From NCBI GenBank assembly GCA_022822085.1, contig JAJECK010000136.1:1-64000 (forward strand): a DNA stretch of 64,000 bases, written 5' to 3'. Under the pieces are notes generated by a model. The model searched no databases. It was not told where the DNA came from and worked only from the letters and a program-made list of their open reading frames with translations. Position 1 is the stretch's first letter, and every line of letters starts with the position of its first letter. The DNA comes from Candidatus Poribacteria bacterium (GTDB taxonomy: Bacteria; Poribacteria; WGA-4E; WGA-3G). The position numbers and the translations under genes are program-made. This document shows, in pieces, positions 20,758 to 30,759 of this stretch.

Positions 20758-21978
20758 ATGGCAATAAGAAGTCGAATCTCATCGCGGTTCCTTGTAAATC
20801 AACTTGCAACCGCATTAACACAAGATTGGAAAACAGCACGCAAACTCATGCGATACCAAATGGCAAAAGAGACCTTTAACATGCGTCATCCTTTTGGAGC
20901 GAAGCATGGAAAAGGAGACGATATCCAACTGGTAAGTCTACGCATCACTGATATGTGTAATCTACGGTGCCATTCCTGCGGTCAGTGGGGTGACAACGGC
21001 TATCTTCTCGGAAAATCTCTCAAAGAATTAAAACAACGAGAAGTCCCTGTAGAAATATACAAAGACCTTGTTGATCAAGTTGTTGACGCTGGCTGGTCTC
21101 CTGTATGGTATATTTGGGGTGGTGAACCGATGCTATATCCCGGTATCATTGAGTTGATGCATTATATTAAAGAAAAGGACATGCCGATCTCACTGGTTAG
21201 TAATGCAACAAACATCGCAAGACGGGCAGATGATATATTGGAAACATGTAAAATAGTATATCTCAGTGTTGACGGACCTAATGAAGAAATCCATAACACA
21301 CAACGCCCCGGTGTTTCAGAGAATTATGACAATTTTAAAGATGTCAAAGCTGCATTAGAGACGCTGAATGCTGAAAAAGAACGCAAAAACCTTACTTTCC
21401 CATATATTATCCCACTCAGTTGTATTACAATGTATAATATTGATTTTGTAGTTGACTTGTATAAGTTCACAAGTCAGTACGCAGACGCGCAGATATTATA
21501 CTTGACTTGGTGGATTGATGCTGAATCTGCACAGGAACATACCGAAGACTTTGAAAACCGTTTTGGGTTCAAACCACAAACACATTATGGATGGATAGGC
21601 ACATGGCACGACTTTGACCATGGTGTTATCCTTGATCGGTTTGAAGAGATGGAAAACCTGTCACATGAGCAGAAACGATGTCCACCCATTATGATGCCAA
21701 GATTAAATTCAAAGGGCGAAATTCAAACATATTACACAGACCACGGTGAAACCTTTGGATATAACCAGTGTGTCAGTATCTTTATGACGCTTGAGGTAGA
21801 TAGCAACGGTGATGTCAGCCTGTGTCGTGATTATCATGACTATACCATTGGCAACATCAAAGAGGATAAAGTTGTTGATATGTGGAACAATCAGAAGGCA
21901 CTGAAATTCCGACAATCAGTCAGCACTGATGGACCAATGCCTGTTTGTCGTCGCTGTTGTGGTTTAATGGGATTTTAG
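20758..21978 (+). CDS. Radical SAM/SPASM domain protein
   Basis: CNLRCHSC radical SAM motif, WGGEPMLYP, SPASM-like C-terminal cysteines (SLCRDY..., CRRCCG). Confidence 0.9.
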   Translation: MAIRSRISSRFLVNQLATALTQDWKTARKLMRYQMAKETFNMRHPFGAKHGKGDDIQLVSLRITDMCNLRCHSCGQWGDNGYLLGKSLKELKQREVPVEIYKDLVDQVVDAGWSPVWYIWGGEPMLYPGIIELMHYIKEKDMPISLVSNATNIARRADDILETCKIVYLSVDGPNEEIHNTQRPGVSENYDNFKDVKAALETLNAEKERKNLTFPYIIPLSCITMYNIDFVVDLYKFTSQYADAQILYLTWWIDAESAQEHTEDFENRFGFKPQTHYGWIGTWHDFDHGVILDRFEEMENLSHEQKRCPPIMMPRLNSKGEIQTYYTDHGETFGYNQCVSIFMTLEVDSNGDVSLCRDYHDYTIGNIKEDKVVDMWNNQKALKFRQSVSTDGPMPVCRRCCGLMGF

Positions 21979-22014
21979 CAGAATTATCAGAATAACATAT
22001 ATAAAGGATATATT

Positions 22015-22878
22015 ATGAAAATAGGTTTACGTATTCCCGGCACAGCCCGGCAAATGCCGTTCGCGGATTTCTGTAAGTGGTGTGCTGATAACGGATTTGA
22101 AGCAATTGATATTGGAGAAGCTACACCCGAAGTTGTGAAAACTGCAAGGGATGCAGGTTTAGAAATCGGAACTGCGGACTTACCGGGAACCCGTGAACTC
22201 CTCAGCGCTAAAAAATCAACACAAAAATCTGGTGCAGATAAAGCAAAAGCAGCTATTCAAGCCGCAGCTGAAAACAGTGTTCACCTTATGTTTTGTGTTT
22301 TTGTGCCAGAGGATGCAAGCCTCGGACGTGGTAAGAATTTCGATATTTGGAAAGACACGGTACCACCAGTCGCAGAATTTGCTGAGTCACATGATGTGAC
22401 AATCGTTATTGAGGGTTGGCCCGGCGGAGCACCATCCTACCCTGCACTCGGATGTACACCCGAAATGTGGCGTGCAATGTTTGAAGAATGTCATTCCTTT
22501 GGTTTAGGGCTCAACTATGATCCTTCACACCTTGTTAGAATAGGCATAGATCACATCCGCGCCCTCAACGAATTTGCGTCTTATGTGAAACACGTCCATG
22601 GAAAAGATACCGCTTTTGACGAGGAAGCACTATACGCACATGGCAATTTGGGTCCAAGTTTTGATTCTCCACGCGGATTTGGTGAGGATTGGTGGCGATA
22701 TACTATTCCCGGTGATGGCGTAGTGGATTGGCTGAAAGTCGTCCAACGTTTGGAAGATGAAGGATTTGATGGAATTATCAGCGTTGAGTTAGAAGATTAT
22801 CGGTATTGGCAGACATGGGAATCAGAATCACAAGGGTTGCTCCGTTCCCATGAATATCTCTCCTGCTTTGTGCGTTAG
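22015..22878 (+). CDS. Sugar phosphate isomerase/epimerase (xylose isomerase-like TIM barrel)
   Basis: GLNYDPSHLVRIGIDH, KHVHGKDT, PGDGVVDW, ISVELED. Confidence 0.82.
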   Translation: MKIGLRIPGTARQMPFADFCKWCADNGFEAIDIGEATPEVVKTARDAGLEIGTADLPGTRELLSAKKSTQKSGADKAKAAIQAAAENSVHLMFCVFVPEDASLGRGKNFDIWKDTVPPVAEFAESHDVTIVIEGWPGGAPSYPALGCTPEMWRAMFEECHSFGLGLNYDPSHLVRIGIDHIRALNEFASYVKHVHGKDTAFDEEALYAHGNLGPSFDSPRGFGEDWWRYTIPGDGVVDWLKVVQRLEDEGFDGIISVELEDYRYWQTWESESQGLLRSHEYLSCFVR

Positions 22879-22893
22879 TTTATACCATTCCTT

Positions 22894-23218
22894 AATGAAT
22901 ACTATAGTTTGGACAATTCTTGTCTCGTGGAAATTGAGTTTTCAATAGAAAATACCGCACTCCAGCGGAGTGCTATGTCTATAGAAAAAAGTCTGCCGAC
23001 ATGCTCGCACTCCAGCGGAGTGCTATGTGCAGGAAATCACGGACCGCTCCGCTGGAGCGGATATGTTGACACATAATGCGGCTATAAACATATTGCTCCG
23101 CTGGAGCAAAGAGGATTCTGATTTGTCCGTTGTGTCTTGACTTGGTGAAAAAATAGTGAACCAATTCCTTATATCAACTCACGTTTGAAAAAATTGTCCA
23201 AAGTTTAGTAATGAATAC
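22894..23218. mobile_element. MITE-like element with TIR TTTGGACAATT and 9 bp flanking direct repeat AATGAATAC
   Basis: TTTGGACAATT 22908-22918, AATTGTCCAAA 23192-23202; AATGAATAC at 22894-22902 and 23210-23218. Confidence 0.55.
22956..23109. repeat. Four short palindromic units (GCACTCCAGCGGAGTGC x2, GCTCCGCTGGAGC x2)
   Basis: Direct reading; CGCACTCCAGCGGAGTGCTATGT repeated at 22956 and 23006. Confidence 0.8.
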
Positions 23219-23236
23219 CTATATAGGAATTATTTC

Positions 23237-23470
23237 ATGCACCTTGTACCTGCAATAGAAAACCTAATTGAAGTGGTTGGTAACACTGGAACCCATCTAT
23301 TAGAATCATTGACAGAACGCGATTACAATCAACTTGTTAAGATTTTAGACGATCTGATTGATGTAGTCGGCGAAGATGAGAACCACATATTAGCCACTGT
23401 GATGGATTTCATCAGTATCTTAATTGAATACTATGAAGATGAACACGTGCCAGAACTAATAGAGATATAG
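23237..23470 (+). CDS. Small hypothetical protein
   Basis: ORF with upstream spacing compatible with expression; acidic. Confidence 0.4.
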   Translation: MHLVPAIENLIEVVGNTGTHLLESLTERDYNQLVKILDDLIDVVGEDENHILATVMDFISILIEYYEDEHVPELIEI

Positions 23471-23516
23471 GTGTAAAACAACTCAGGATCAGACTAAAAT
23501 ACACACGAGAATAACA

Positions 23517-24482
23517 ATGCCTATTTTTAGATTAGAAGGTGACGATATATCTAACGCTGAACTCGTCATCGCTCAAGAAACCAATTTAGAACTTGAAAGT
23601 CATCTTGAAGATTGGCTTGAGAATAGTCCGTTAGCTCTTATTCAAGGAGAACCAATTCTCTGGATCGGCAGACAAACGAGTGCTTCTGTTGAAGAAAGTA
23701 CTATCTTTCCTGATTTACTTGGACTTGATACCGAAGGAAATCTTGTTATAGTTGAGTTAAAACGTGACGAGGCACCACGCGAAGTAGTTGCACAGTTGCT
23801 GGAATATGCAGCATGGGCAAACGAACTTTCAGAGCAACAGATTCAGGTAATTGCAGAAGACTACTTTGAGAATGGCGAAGAATTTAAAGGGAAACATTTC
23901 CAAGATGTCTTCCAAGATGTCTTTGACATACCCGATACTGACGAAGTTCCACCGTTAAATCGGAACTTGCGATTGTACATTGTTGCTTCAGATATTCCCA
24001 CAAGAGTTGCAAGGGTTTGTCGATTCCTCCGAACTTCACAAGGTATGGACATTAATTGTATCAATGTTTCCACCTTTCAAACGGAGGAATCTGAGGAAAT
24101 AATTGTTAGTATTGAAAAGAAGGTGGGAGATGAAGATGTTGTCACTTCTAAGACTCATAAACAACGCTCATCGCAAACATCTCAATGGTCGGGTGATAAA
24201 GGTAGAAGAGATATCGTACGAGATGCTGTTGGAACAGTAACCCAAGACAAAACAGATGTTGAATTTGCAATCAGAGAAATCGCAACCGTAATCCATAAAA
24301 CTGATCCTAGTTTTCCAAAGGGCACAGTAAGCGGACAGATAACTGCGAATTGTGTCAATCACCCTTCACGCCGTCATCATCCTTCTGCTAAACATGATTA
24401 TTATTGGCGAGTAACTCAAGGAAAGTACCGTCTTTATGATCCAGAAAAGGACAAAATAGATAACAATGGAGAGACTAACTAA
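23517..24482 (+). CDS. NucS/DUF91-like PD-(D/E)XK nuclease with C-terminal wHTH-like domain
   Basis: FPDLLGLDTEGNLVIVELKRDEAPREVVAQLLEYAAWA = D...ExK nuclease core. Confidence 0.75.
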   Translation: MPIFRLEGDDISNAELVIAQETNLELESHLEDWLENSPLALIQGEPILWIGRQTSASVEESTIFPDLLGLDTEGNLVIVELKRDEAPREVVAQLLEYAAWANELSEQQIQVIAEDYFENGEEFKGKHFQDVFQDVFDIPDTDEVPPLNRNLRLYIVASDIPTRVARVCRFLRTSQGMDINCINVSTFQTEESEEIIVSIEKKVGDEDVVTSKTHKQRSSQTSQWSGDKGRRDIVRDAVGTVTQDKTDVEFAIREIATVIHKTDPSFPKGTVSGQITANCVNHPSRRHHPSAKHDYYWRVTQGKYRLYDPEKDKIDNNGETN

Positions 24483-24483
24483 T

Positions 24484-24804
24484 ATGCCAATTAAACCTAC
24501 AGAACGATGGACAGGTCCCATACCTGTAAATCAGGTAGTCTGGGAAGCAGCACAGGAATTTTGTGGCGGAAATACAAATAAAGTCTTTATGAGGGCAGAT
24601 CTTGAAGCAATTATCAAGAAAAAGTACTCTGATTTTAAGATGGTCAACATTGGTGCAGAGTTATCTATAGATTGTGTCAATTCAGATTCAAAAGACAGTA
24701 AATATAGAGGCAGGCGTAGATACTGGCGCGTAGGACAGGGAAAATACCGTCTTTATGCCCTTGAAAAGGATAAAATCGAAAGTGATGGGAAAACCAACCA
24801 ATGA
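24484..24804 (+). CDS. Small protein resembling the C-terminal domain of the upstream nuclease (wHTH-like)
   Basis: Shared RRRYWRVGQGKYRLYALEKDKIESDGKTN vs HDYYWRVTQGKYRLYDPEKDKIDNNGETN. Confidence 0.7.
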   Translation: MPIKPTERWTGPIPVNQVVWEAAQEFCGGNTNKVFMRADLEAIIKKKYSDFKMVNIGAELSIDCVNSDSKDSKYRGRRRYWRVGQGKYRLYALEKDKIESDGKTNQ

Positions 24805-25034
24805 CTAAGCTAAAGATGAAATATTTTGACCAAGAAGACATACTACATCTCGTGATTTCTGAAGAACCACAAGGAGATAGTCTTGAGTTGAGTCCTAATA
24901 TCACTGCAGAATTGAATGAGAACGGAGAACTCATCGGTATAGAGATTCTGAATGCAAGTTCGTTTATTCAGGAAGCAGTTTTAGATAAAGGAACTGCAAA
25001 AGAACTTACACTTTCCAAAGTCAACATTGCTTAA
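24801..25034 (+). CDS. DUF2283 domain-containing protein
   Basis: KYFDQEDILHLVISEE..., ITAELNENGELIGIEILNAS. Confidence 0.75.
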   Translation: MTKLKMKYFDQEDILHLVISEEPQGDSLELSPNITAELNENGELIGIEILNASSFIQEAVLDKGTAKELTLSKVNIA

Positions 25035-25069
25035 TTGGAGAATCCATCATAAAGAGAGAACTAAAAAGT

Positions 25070-26206
25070 ATGGAAACAACACTTTCTCTCTTTGATGAAT
25101 TTTCACTTGATACACCATCCACAGAAGGCATAAAATACGCAGGATCCAAACTAAAACTCATTCCACAAATCCTCCAACTCGCAAAGAAAGTTGATGCAAA
25201 GACTATATTAGACGGATTCTCAGGCACAACCCGTGTCTCACAAGCATTTGCTAAACTCGGTTATTCTGTCCACAGCAACGACATTGCACACTGGTCAGAA
25301 GTTTTGGGAACCTGCTACCTTCTTAACACAAAACCGAGAACTGAATATCAACCATTTATTGACCATCTCAACGCAGTCCCACCAATAGATGGATGGTTCA
25401 CAGAACATTACGGTGGAAACGCAAACGATGGCTCTGCAATCCAAGCAGATGGACTTAAGAAACCGTGGCAACTACACAATACCCGCAAATTAGATGCAAT
25501 TCGTCAGGAAATTGAGAATCTCAAACTTGTTCCCATTGTTAAGGCAGTTGCACTCACAAGTCTAATGTTGGGTATGGATCGTGTGGACAGCACACTCGGT
25601 CATTTCTCTGCCTATCTCAAGGATTGGTCCCCGCGTTCCTATAAGGAACTTGTCCTTGAAGTCCCAAAACTCTTTTCATCAGAAGGAAACCACCGAGTCT
25701 ATAGATCGGATATTTTTGAATGTGTGCAGCAAGTTTCTGTTGACCTTGCATACTTTGATCCTCCTTACGGTTCAAACAACGAAAAGATGCCGCCATCCCG
25801 TGTGAGATATGCGGCATATTACCATCTCTGGAAAAGCATCATTTTGTCCGACAAACCGAACCTATTCGGAAAAGCAAAGCGACGTGAGGATACTTCCGAT
25901 CAACTCTCTGCATCCGTGTTTGAGGAATTCAGACGCAATGAAAATGGACGATTCATCGCTGTTGAAGCATTAGAAAAGTTGATTAGAATGACACAAGCAA
26001 AATGGATTATCTTGTCATATAGTTCTGGAGGACGGGCAACTGCCGAAGAACTCAACGATGTTTTACAAACAAATGGTAAACTGCTGGCAGTTGTTGAGGT
26101 TAACTATAAACGCAACGTTATGGCAAGTATGAAATGGACAAACGAATGGTTAAGCACAACGGATAATCCTAATCGTGAATTTTTGTTCCTACTTGAAAAA
26201 TATTAG
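25070..26206 (+). CDS. D12-class N6-adenine DNA methyltransferase
   Basis: GIKYAGSKLKLIPQI, DGFSGTTRVSQAF motif I, FDPPYG motif IV. Confidence 0.88.
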   Translation: METTLSLFDEFSLDTPSTEGIKYAGSKLKLIPQILQLAKKVDAKTILDGFSGTTRVSQAFAKLGYSVHSNDIAHWSEVLGTCYLLNTKPRTEYQPFIDHLNAVPPIDGWFTEHYGGNANDGSAIQADGLKKPWQLHNTRKLDAIRQEIENLKLVPIVKAVALTSLMLGMDRVDSTLGHFSAYLKDWSPRSYKELVLEVPKLFSSEGNHRVYRSDIFECVQQVSVDLAYFDPPYGSNNEKMPPSRVRYAAYYHLWKSIILSDKPNLFGKAKRREDTSDQLSASVFEEFRRNENGRFIAVEALEKLIRMTQAKWIILSYSSGGRATAEELNDVLQTNGKLLAVVEVNYKRNVMASMKWTNEWLSTTDNPNREFLFLLEKY

Positions 26207-27246
26207 CGACTAATTCGGACACTCCCAGCCTGCATCGCTTTCTCTGCCTCTGCTACCGTTGCCCAGTTAAAGTCTCCTGGGAAAGTATGCGCCAATGCAG
26301 AATATCCCCCTGCAAAGTCAACCGCATCTTGTGGAGATTTCCCATTCAACAGACTATAGATCAATCCAGAAGAGAAACTATCTCCACCACCGACTCTATC
26401 TACCAGTTCTAAATCTTCATAGATGCGTGATAGGTAGAAATTATCACCATCATATAATAGAGTCCGCCAGTCATTCAACCATCCGGTCTTGGCATCACGT
26501 AACGTTGTACCGATCATCTCTATGTTCGGGAATGCCTCTTTAACGCGTTCTGCCACCTCTTTGTAACTATCAGGTTCAAGTTTACTATACGATTCTGTTG
26601 CACCTTCTGCAGCAAAACCGAGAGATTTCTCAAAATCCTCCTCATTACCGATAAGAACAGAGATGTGTTCCATCATCGGTCTATTTGCTGCTTGTGCCTG
26701 TTCAGCATTCCATAATTTTGAACGAAAGTTAAGGTCATAACTGGTAGTGACTCCTGCTGCGCGCGCTGCTTTCAATGCTTCTGCTGATACTGCAGCAGCT
26801 GACTCTGACAATGCAGGTGTAATTCCACTCAGATGAAACCATCTTGCATTACTAAAAATAGACTTCCAATCAATTTCACCTGTTTTCACTTTTGAAATTG
26901 CTGAATGTCCACGGTCATAAGTAACACTACTTGCACGGGGGCCAGCCCCCATTTCAAGATGATAAAACCCGTTTCGCTCATAACCAACCCCGTCAAAGTC
27001 AACCCAGACAATGTTGGACATATCAACACCTAACTCCTGCCCTTTGTTGCGAATATAACGACCTGACCAGTTGTCTACAAGTCGTGAAACCCATGCAGTT
27101 TTTAATCCGAGTTGTGCGGCGTTGACGGCGACATTCATCTCCGCACCACCCGCAGTGATAGATAATGATGAGACCTGTTCCAAGCGCATAAACTCTGGTG
27201 CTGTGAGGCGTATCATCGCTTCCCCAAATGTTACCAAATCGTACAT
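26203..27246 (-). CDS. PfkB-family sugar kinase (KDG kinase-like)
   Basis: FGEAMIRLTAPEF, AGGAEMNVAVNAAQLG, VDRVGGGDSFSSGLIYSLL. Confidence 0.88.
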   Translation of the reverse strand: MYDLVTFGEAMIRLTAPEFMRLEQVSSLSITAGGAEMNVAVNAAQLGLKTAWVSRLVDNWSGRYIRNKGQELGVDMSNIVWVDFDGVGYERNGFYHLEMGAGPRASSVTYDRGHSAISKVKTGEIDWKSIFSNARWFHLSGITPALSESAAAVSAEALKAARAAGVTTSYDLNFRSKLWNAEQAQAANRPMMEHISVLIGNEEDFEKSLGFAAEGATESYSKLEPDSYKEVAERVKEAFPNIEMIGTTLRDAKTGWLNDWRTLLYDGDNFYLSRIYEDLELVDRVGGGDSFSSGLIYSLLNGKSPQDAVDFAGGYSALAHTFPGDFNWATVAEAEKAMQAGSVRISR

Positions 27247-27249
27247 ATC

Positions 27250-27513
27250 TTACTCTCCTGTCTTTATCCCAGTTCGTTCATTAAATTCGTTGTATAACTT
27301 ATCTACACACTCATTACAGAAACAGTATATCTTTCCATAAGTTCCTACCTCTTTTTCTAACAACTGATTGAGTGGAAAGTCTTCCTGACAGATTGCGCAA
27401 ACTTCCATCGGTTCAGTCTGTGGCGTTTCACCCTCTGTTTTCTGTTTAGCTGCAAAATGCAAAATAACAAACACTATTGTAGGTAAAATGAATACACAAA
27501 AAACAAAAAACAT
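27250..27513 (-). CDS. Small membrane protein with Cys-rich zinc-ribbon-like motif
   Basis: N-terminal TM; CAICQEDF...YCFCNECV. Confidence 0.55.
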   Translation of the reverse strand: MFFVFCVFILPTIVFVILHFAAKQKTEGETPQTEPMEVCAICQEDFPLNQLLEKEVGTYGKIYCFCNECVDKLYNEFNERTGIKTGE

Positions 27514-27723
27514 ATCTTAAAACCTTACGATAGAATATACCTTTATGCATTCTGTTACTATAATCCATTAGTGTCATAATGTCAAAGGAATTTGGTGTTG
27601 TGATGAGTAATATCAGAAAGCATTTGACACATCATGCACCTGTTGCTAATATAATAGCAATGTAAATATGTTGAGATTATACATAAAGATTTTTTTGACA
27701 CATAAGCGAAACGTTGGAGGATA

Positions 27724-29919
27724 GTGGAAAACATGGAAAACCGAGTAGCCATCGGTCAACTTGATATACATAAAGATTTATATGCATTAGTTAGTGATGA
27801 GATTGCCCCTGGAACAGGGATAGATGCTGATACATTCTGGAAGGAATTTGACACCATTGTCTCAGACTTAGCACCTGAAAACAGAGAATTATTGGACAAA
27901 CGAGATTCTCTTCAGCAACAGATTGACACATGGAACCTGGAACACAAGGACGAACCTTTCGCTTTTGATACTTATTCTACTTTTCTCAAAGAAATCGGCT
28001 ATCTGCTACCTGAAGGTGATGATTTTAAGGTTACGACAGAAAATGTTGATCCAGAAATTGCAACGATTGCTGGACCGCAGTTAGTTGTTCCTGTTGATAA
28101 CGCGCGCTATGCATTAAATGCTACCAACGCACGATGGGGTAGTCTTTATGATGCCCTGTATGGAACTGATGTAATTGATGAATTGGACGGAGCTGGACGT
28201 GATGGTGGATACAATCCAATTCGTGGGGCAAAGGTGATCGCATTCACGGAACAGTTATTGGATGAAGTTGTTACGCTCGAATCAGGAAGTTATTCCGATA
28301 TAACACAATTTTCTCTCAAGACCGTTAATGGATTATCACAATTAAATGCAACACTTCGCAATGGAAATGTCGTCCCGTTGGAAAAACCTGATAAATTTGT
28401 TGGATTTACTAAAAATAACCAAAAACTAAATTCAATATTACTAAAAAACAACGGTCTACACATAGAAATTCAGATAAACAGAGATCATCCTATAGGTAAA
28501 GATCACCCTGCGGGAATTGTTGATGTCCTCCTTGAATCTGCCATAACTACAATACAGGATTGTGAAGATTCCGTCGCTGCTGTTGATGCAGAGGATAAGG
28601 TGCGTGTCTATAGCAACTGGAATGGGATAATGAAAGGCACTCTGGAGTCTACCTTTGAAAAAAATGGGAAGAAAATCAATAGAACATTAGCACCTGACAA
28701 AACATGGACATCTTCAGATGGAAGCACTTATGTACTACCCGGGCGAAGTTTACTACTCATACGCAATGTCGGACTCCACATGTATACAGATGCTGTTACA
28801 ACAGCAGATGGAGAAGAGGTCCCCGAAGGATTTTTGGATGCAATGATGACAACATTCGCAGCTATGCATGACTTACAAGGAAATGGAGCATATACCAACA
28901 GCAGAACTGGAAGTGTTTACATCGTCAAACCCAAATTCCACGGTCCCGAAGAAGTTGATATAACCATTCGGTTATTCCAAAAGATCGAGACAGCATTAGG
29001 ACTCCCTCAAAATACTATCAAAATCGGTATTATGGACGAGGAACGACGAACTACTGTCAATCTCAAGGAAGTGCTTCGGATTGCATCGGAACGACTTGTC
29101 TTTATTAACACTGGATTTTTAGACAGAACAGGTGATGAAATACATACAAGTATGCAAGCAGATGCAATGATACCAAAAATGGACATTCGTAATGAGCCTT
29201 GGATGCGTGCTTATGAAGATTGGAACGTTGATATCGGAATTGAAACTGGATTGCCCGGTATTGCACAGATTGGTAAAGGGATGTGGACCAAACCTGATGA
29301 GATGGCAGAGATGCTTGAGACAAAAGTCCATCACCCCTTGGCAGGAGCAACGACTGCATGGGTGCCTTCACCTACGGCAGCTACACTACACGCGATACAT
29401 TATCACCGAGTAAATGTAGCGACTAAATTAGAACTATTGACATCACGTGGACGCGCAAGTATAAAAGATCTGTTGACTCCTCCCCTGTTAAAAAACAAAA
29501 CGTTATCTGCAGATGTCATACAAAGGGAAATTGATAACAATGCACAAGGAATCCTCGGTTATGTTGTGCGATGGGTAGACCAAGGGATCGGTTGTTCAAA
29601 GATACCTGATATTAATAATATCGGTCTGATGGAGGATCGCGCAACACTGCGGATCTCAAGTCAACATATTGCAAACTGGTTGCATCATGGGATTGTGTCA
29701 AAAGAACAGGTTACTGAGACATTTCAAAGGATGGCAAAGATAGTAGATGAACAAAATGCTGATGACCCAAATTACAGGAATATGGCACCTAATTTTGATG
29801 ACAGCATCGCTTTTCAAGCAGCATTAGACCTTGTATTTAAGGGTTGTGAGTTACCTAATGGATATACAGAATTTGTTCTACACCCGCGAAGACGTGAGGT
29901 AAAGGAAAGAAATAGATAA
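27724..29919 (+). CDS. glcB: Malate synthase G
   Basis: [69 protein letters not shown]. Confidence 0.96.
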   Translation: MENMENRVAIGQLDIHKDLYALVSDEIAPGTGIDADTFWKEFDTIVSDLAPENRELLDKRDSLQQQIDTWNLEHKDEPFAFDTYSTFLKEIGYLLPEGDDFKVTTENVDPEIATIAGPQLVVPVDNARYALNATNARWGSLYDALYGTDVIDELDGAGRDGGYNPIRGAKVIAFTEQLLDEVVTLESGSYSDITQFSLKTVNGLSQLNATLRNGNVVPLEKPDKFVGFTKNNQKLNSILLKNNGLHIEIQINRDHPIGKDHPAGIVDVLLESAITTIQDCEDSVAAVDAEDKVRVYSNWNGIMKGTLESTFEKNGKKINRTLAPDKTWTSSDGSTYVLPGRSLLLIRNVGLHMYTDAVTTADGEEVPEGFLDAMMTTFAAMHDLQGNGAYTNSRTGSVYIVKPKFHGPEEVDITIRLFQKIETALGLPQNTIKIGIMDEERRTTVNLKEVLRIASERLVFINTGFLDRTGDEIHTSMQADAMIPKMDIRNEPWMRAYEDWNVDIGIETGLPGIAQIGKGMWTKPDEMAEMLETKVHHPLAGATTAWVPSPTAATLHAIHYHRVNVATKLELLTSRGRASIKDLLTPPLLKNKTLSADVIQREIDNNAQGILGYVVRWVDQGIGCSKIPDINNIGLMEDRATLRISSQHIANWLHHGIVSKEQVTETFQRMAKIVDEQNADDPNYRNMAPNFDDSIAFQAALDLVFKGCELPNGYTEFVLHPRRREVKERNR

Positions 29920-30089
29920 AACGATATTATGCCCAAATTTGTGAAAGGCATTGGTCTAACTAAGGACCTATACAAGTTGCTACAATACAGCCTTTAAGGC
30001 AATTGTAAAAACATCAAGAAACTAAATAACACTGCAAAAAGTTTGACATTCCGATCAAAATACTATATATTATATATGCTTGCAGTACT

Positions 30090-30452
30090 TTGGTTCTACT
30101 TATCAAAGAGCAACACACCGAAATAGAGGTATCAGTGCCCCCCGTAAAAACATCGCGTATACGACTTATTGAAATTGAAGATACTGCGTTTCTTGAAAAA
30201 TACACAGCCTATGTGATCCAAAAAGCATCGCGCTGGTGTGGTTGGATCCCTGAGTTTCCTGACTTCAGATATGAAGAAAAAACTAAAACGGAATTGATCG
30301 AAACGCTTACAAAGGAACTTCATCAAACCTTAAAGGAGCGCGATAAGACATGGGATAAGCAAATTGAAGAAGATATAAAAGCTGGGAAACTTGATCATCT
30401 TCGAGAAAAAGCTCTTGAGGATATTGATGCAGGAAACTTCACGTATCTATAA
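30090..30452 (+). CDS. Putative antitoxin-like protein paired with RelE-like ORF
   Basis: Small charged protein, overlaps the RelE-like reading frame. Confidence 0.45.
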   Translation: MVLLIKEQHTEIEVSVPPVKTSRIRLIEIEDTAFLEKYTAYVIQKASRWCGWIPEFPDFRYEEKTKTELIETLTKELHQTLKERDKTWDKQIEEDIKAGKLDHLREKALEDIDAGNFTYL

Positions 30453-30699
30453 GGCTACCTCAGAGTTCTGGGATTGTTTTAATAACCTTCCAGATGCCGT
30501 TCAAAAACGCGCTAAGAGGAAATTTGAACTGTTCAAGCGAAATCCAAGACACCCTTCTCTTGAGTTTGAGAAACTTGACATCGGGTCCTGGAGAGTAAAA
30601 ATAGGCGATGGTTACAGAGCATAGGCATTTGAAGATGAGGAAGGTCTTTGTTGGTTTTGGATAGGAGACCACAAAACTTACGAGAGAATAATTCGGTGA
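30427..30699 (+). pseudogene. RelE/HigB-like toxin with in-frame TAG at 30622-30624
   Basis: FWDCFNNLPDAVQKRAKRKFELFKRNPRHPSLEFEKLDIGSWRVKIGDGYRA*AFEDEEGLCWFWIGDHKTYERIIR in one frame. Confidence 0.8.
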
Positions 30700-30759
30700 T
30701 AACCTAAATAGAGCAGATATAAATACTTGGTACTTCGGTTGGCAATGTATAAAACTTGC

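Noticed and set aside
22956-23109. Possible short CRISPR array
   Set aside because: Only four units, palindromic rather than typical direct repeats, with uneven spacing and both orientations; no cas genes nearby.
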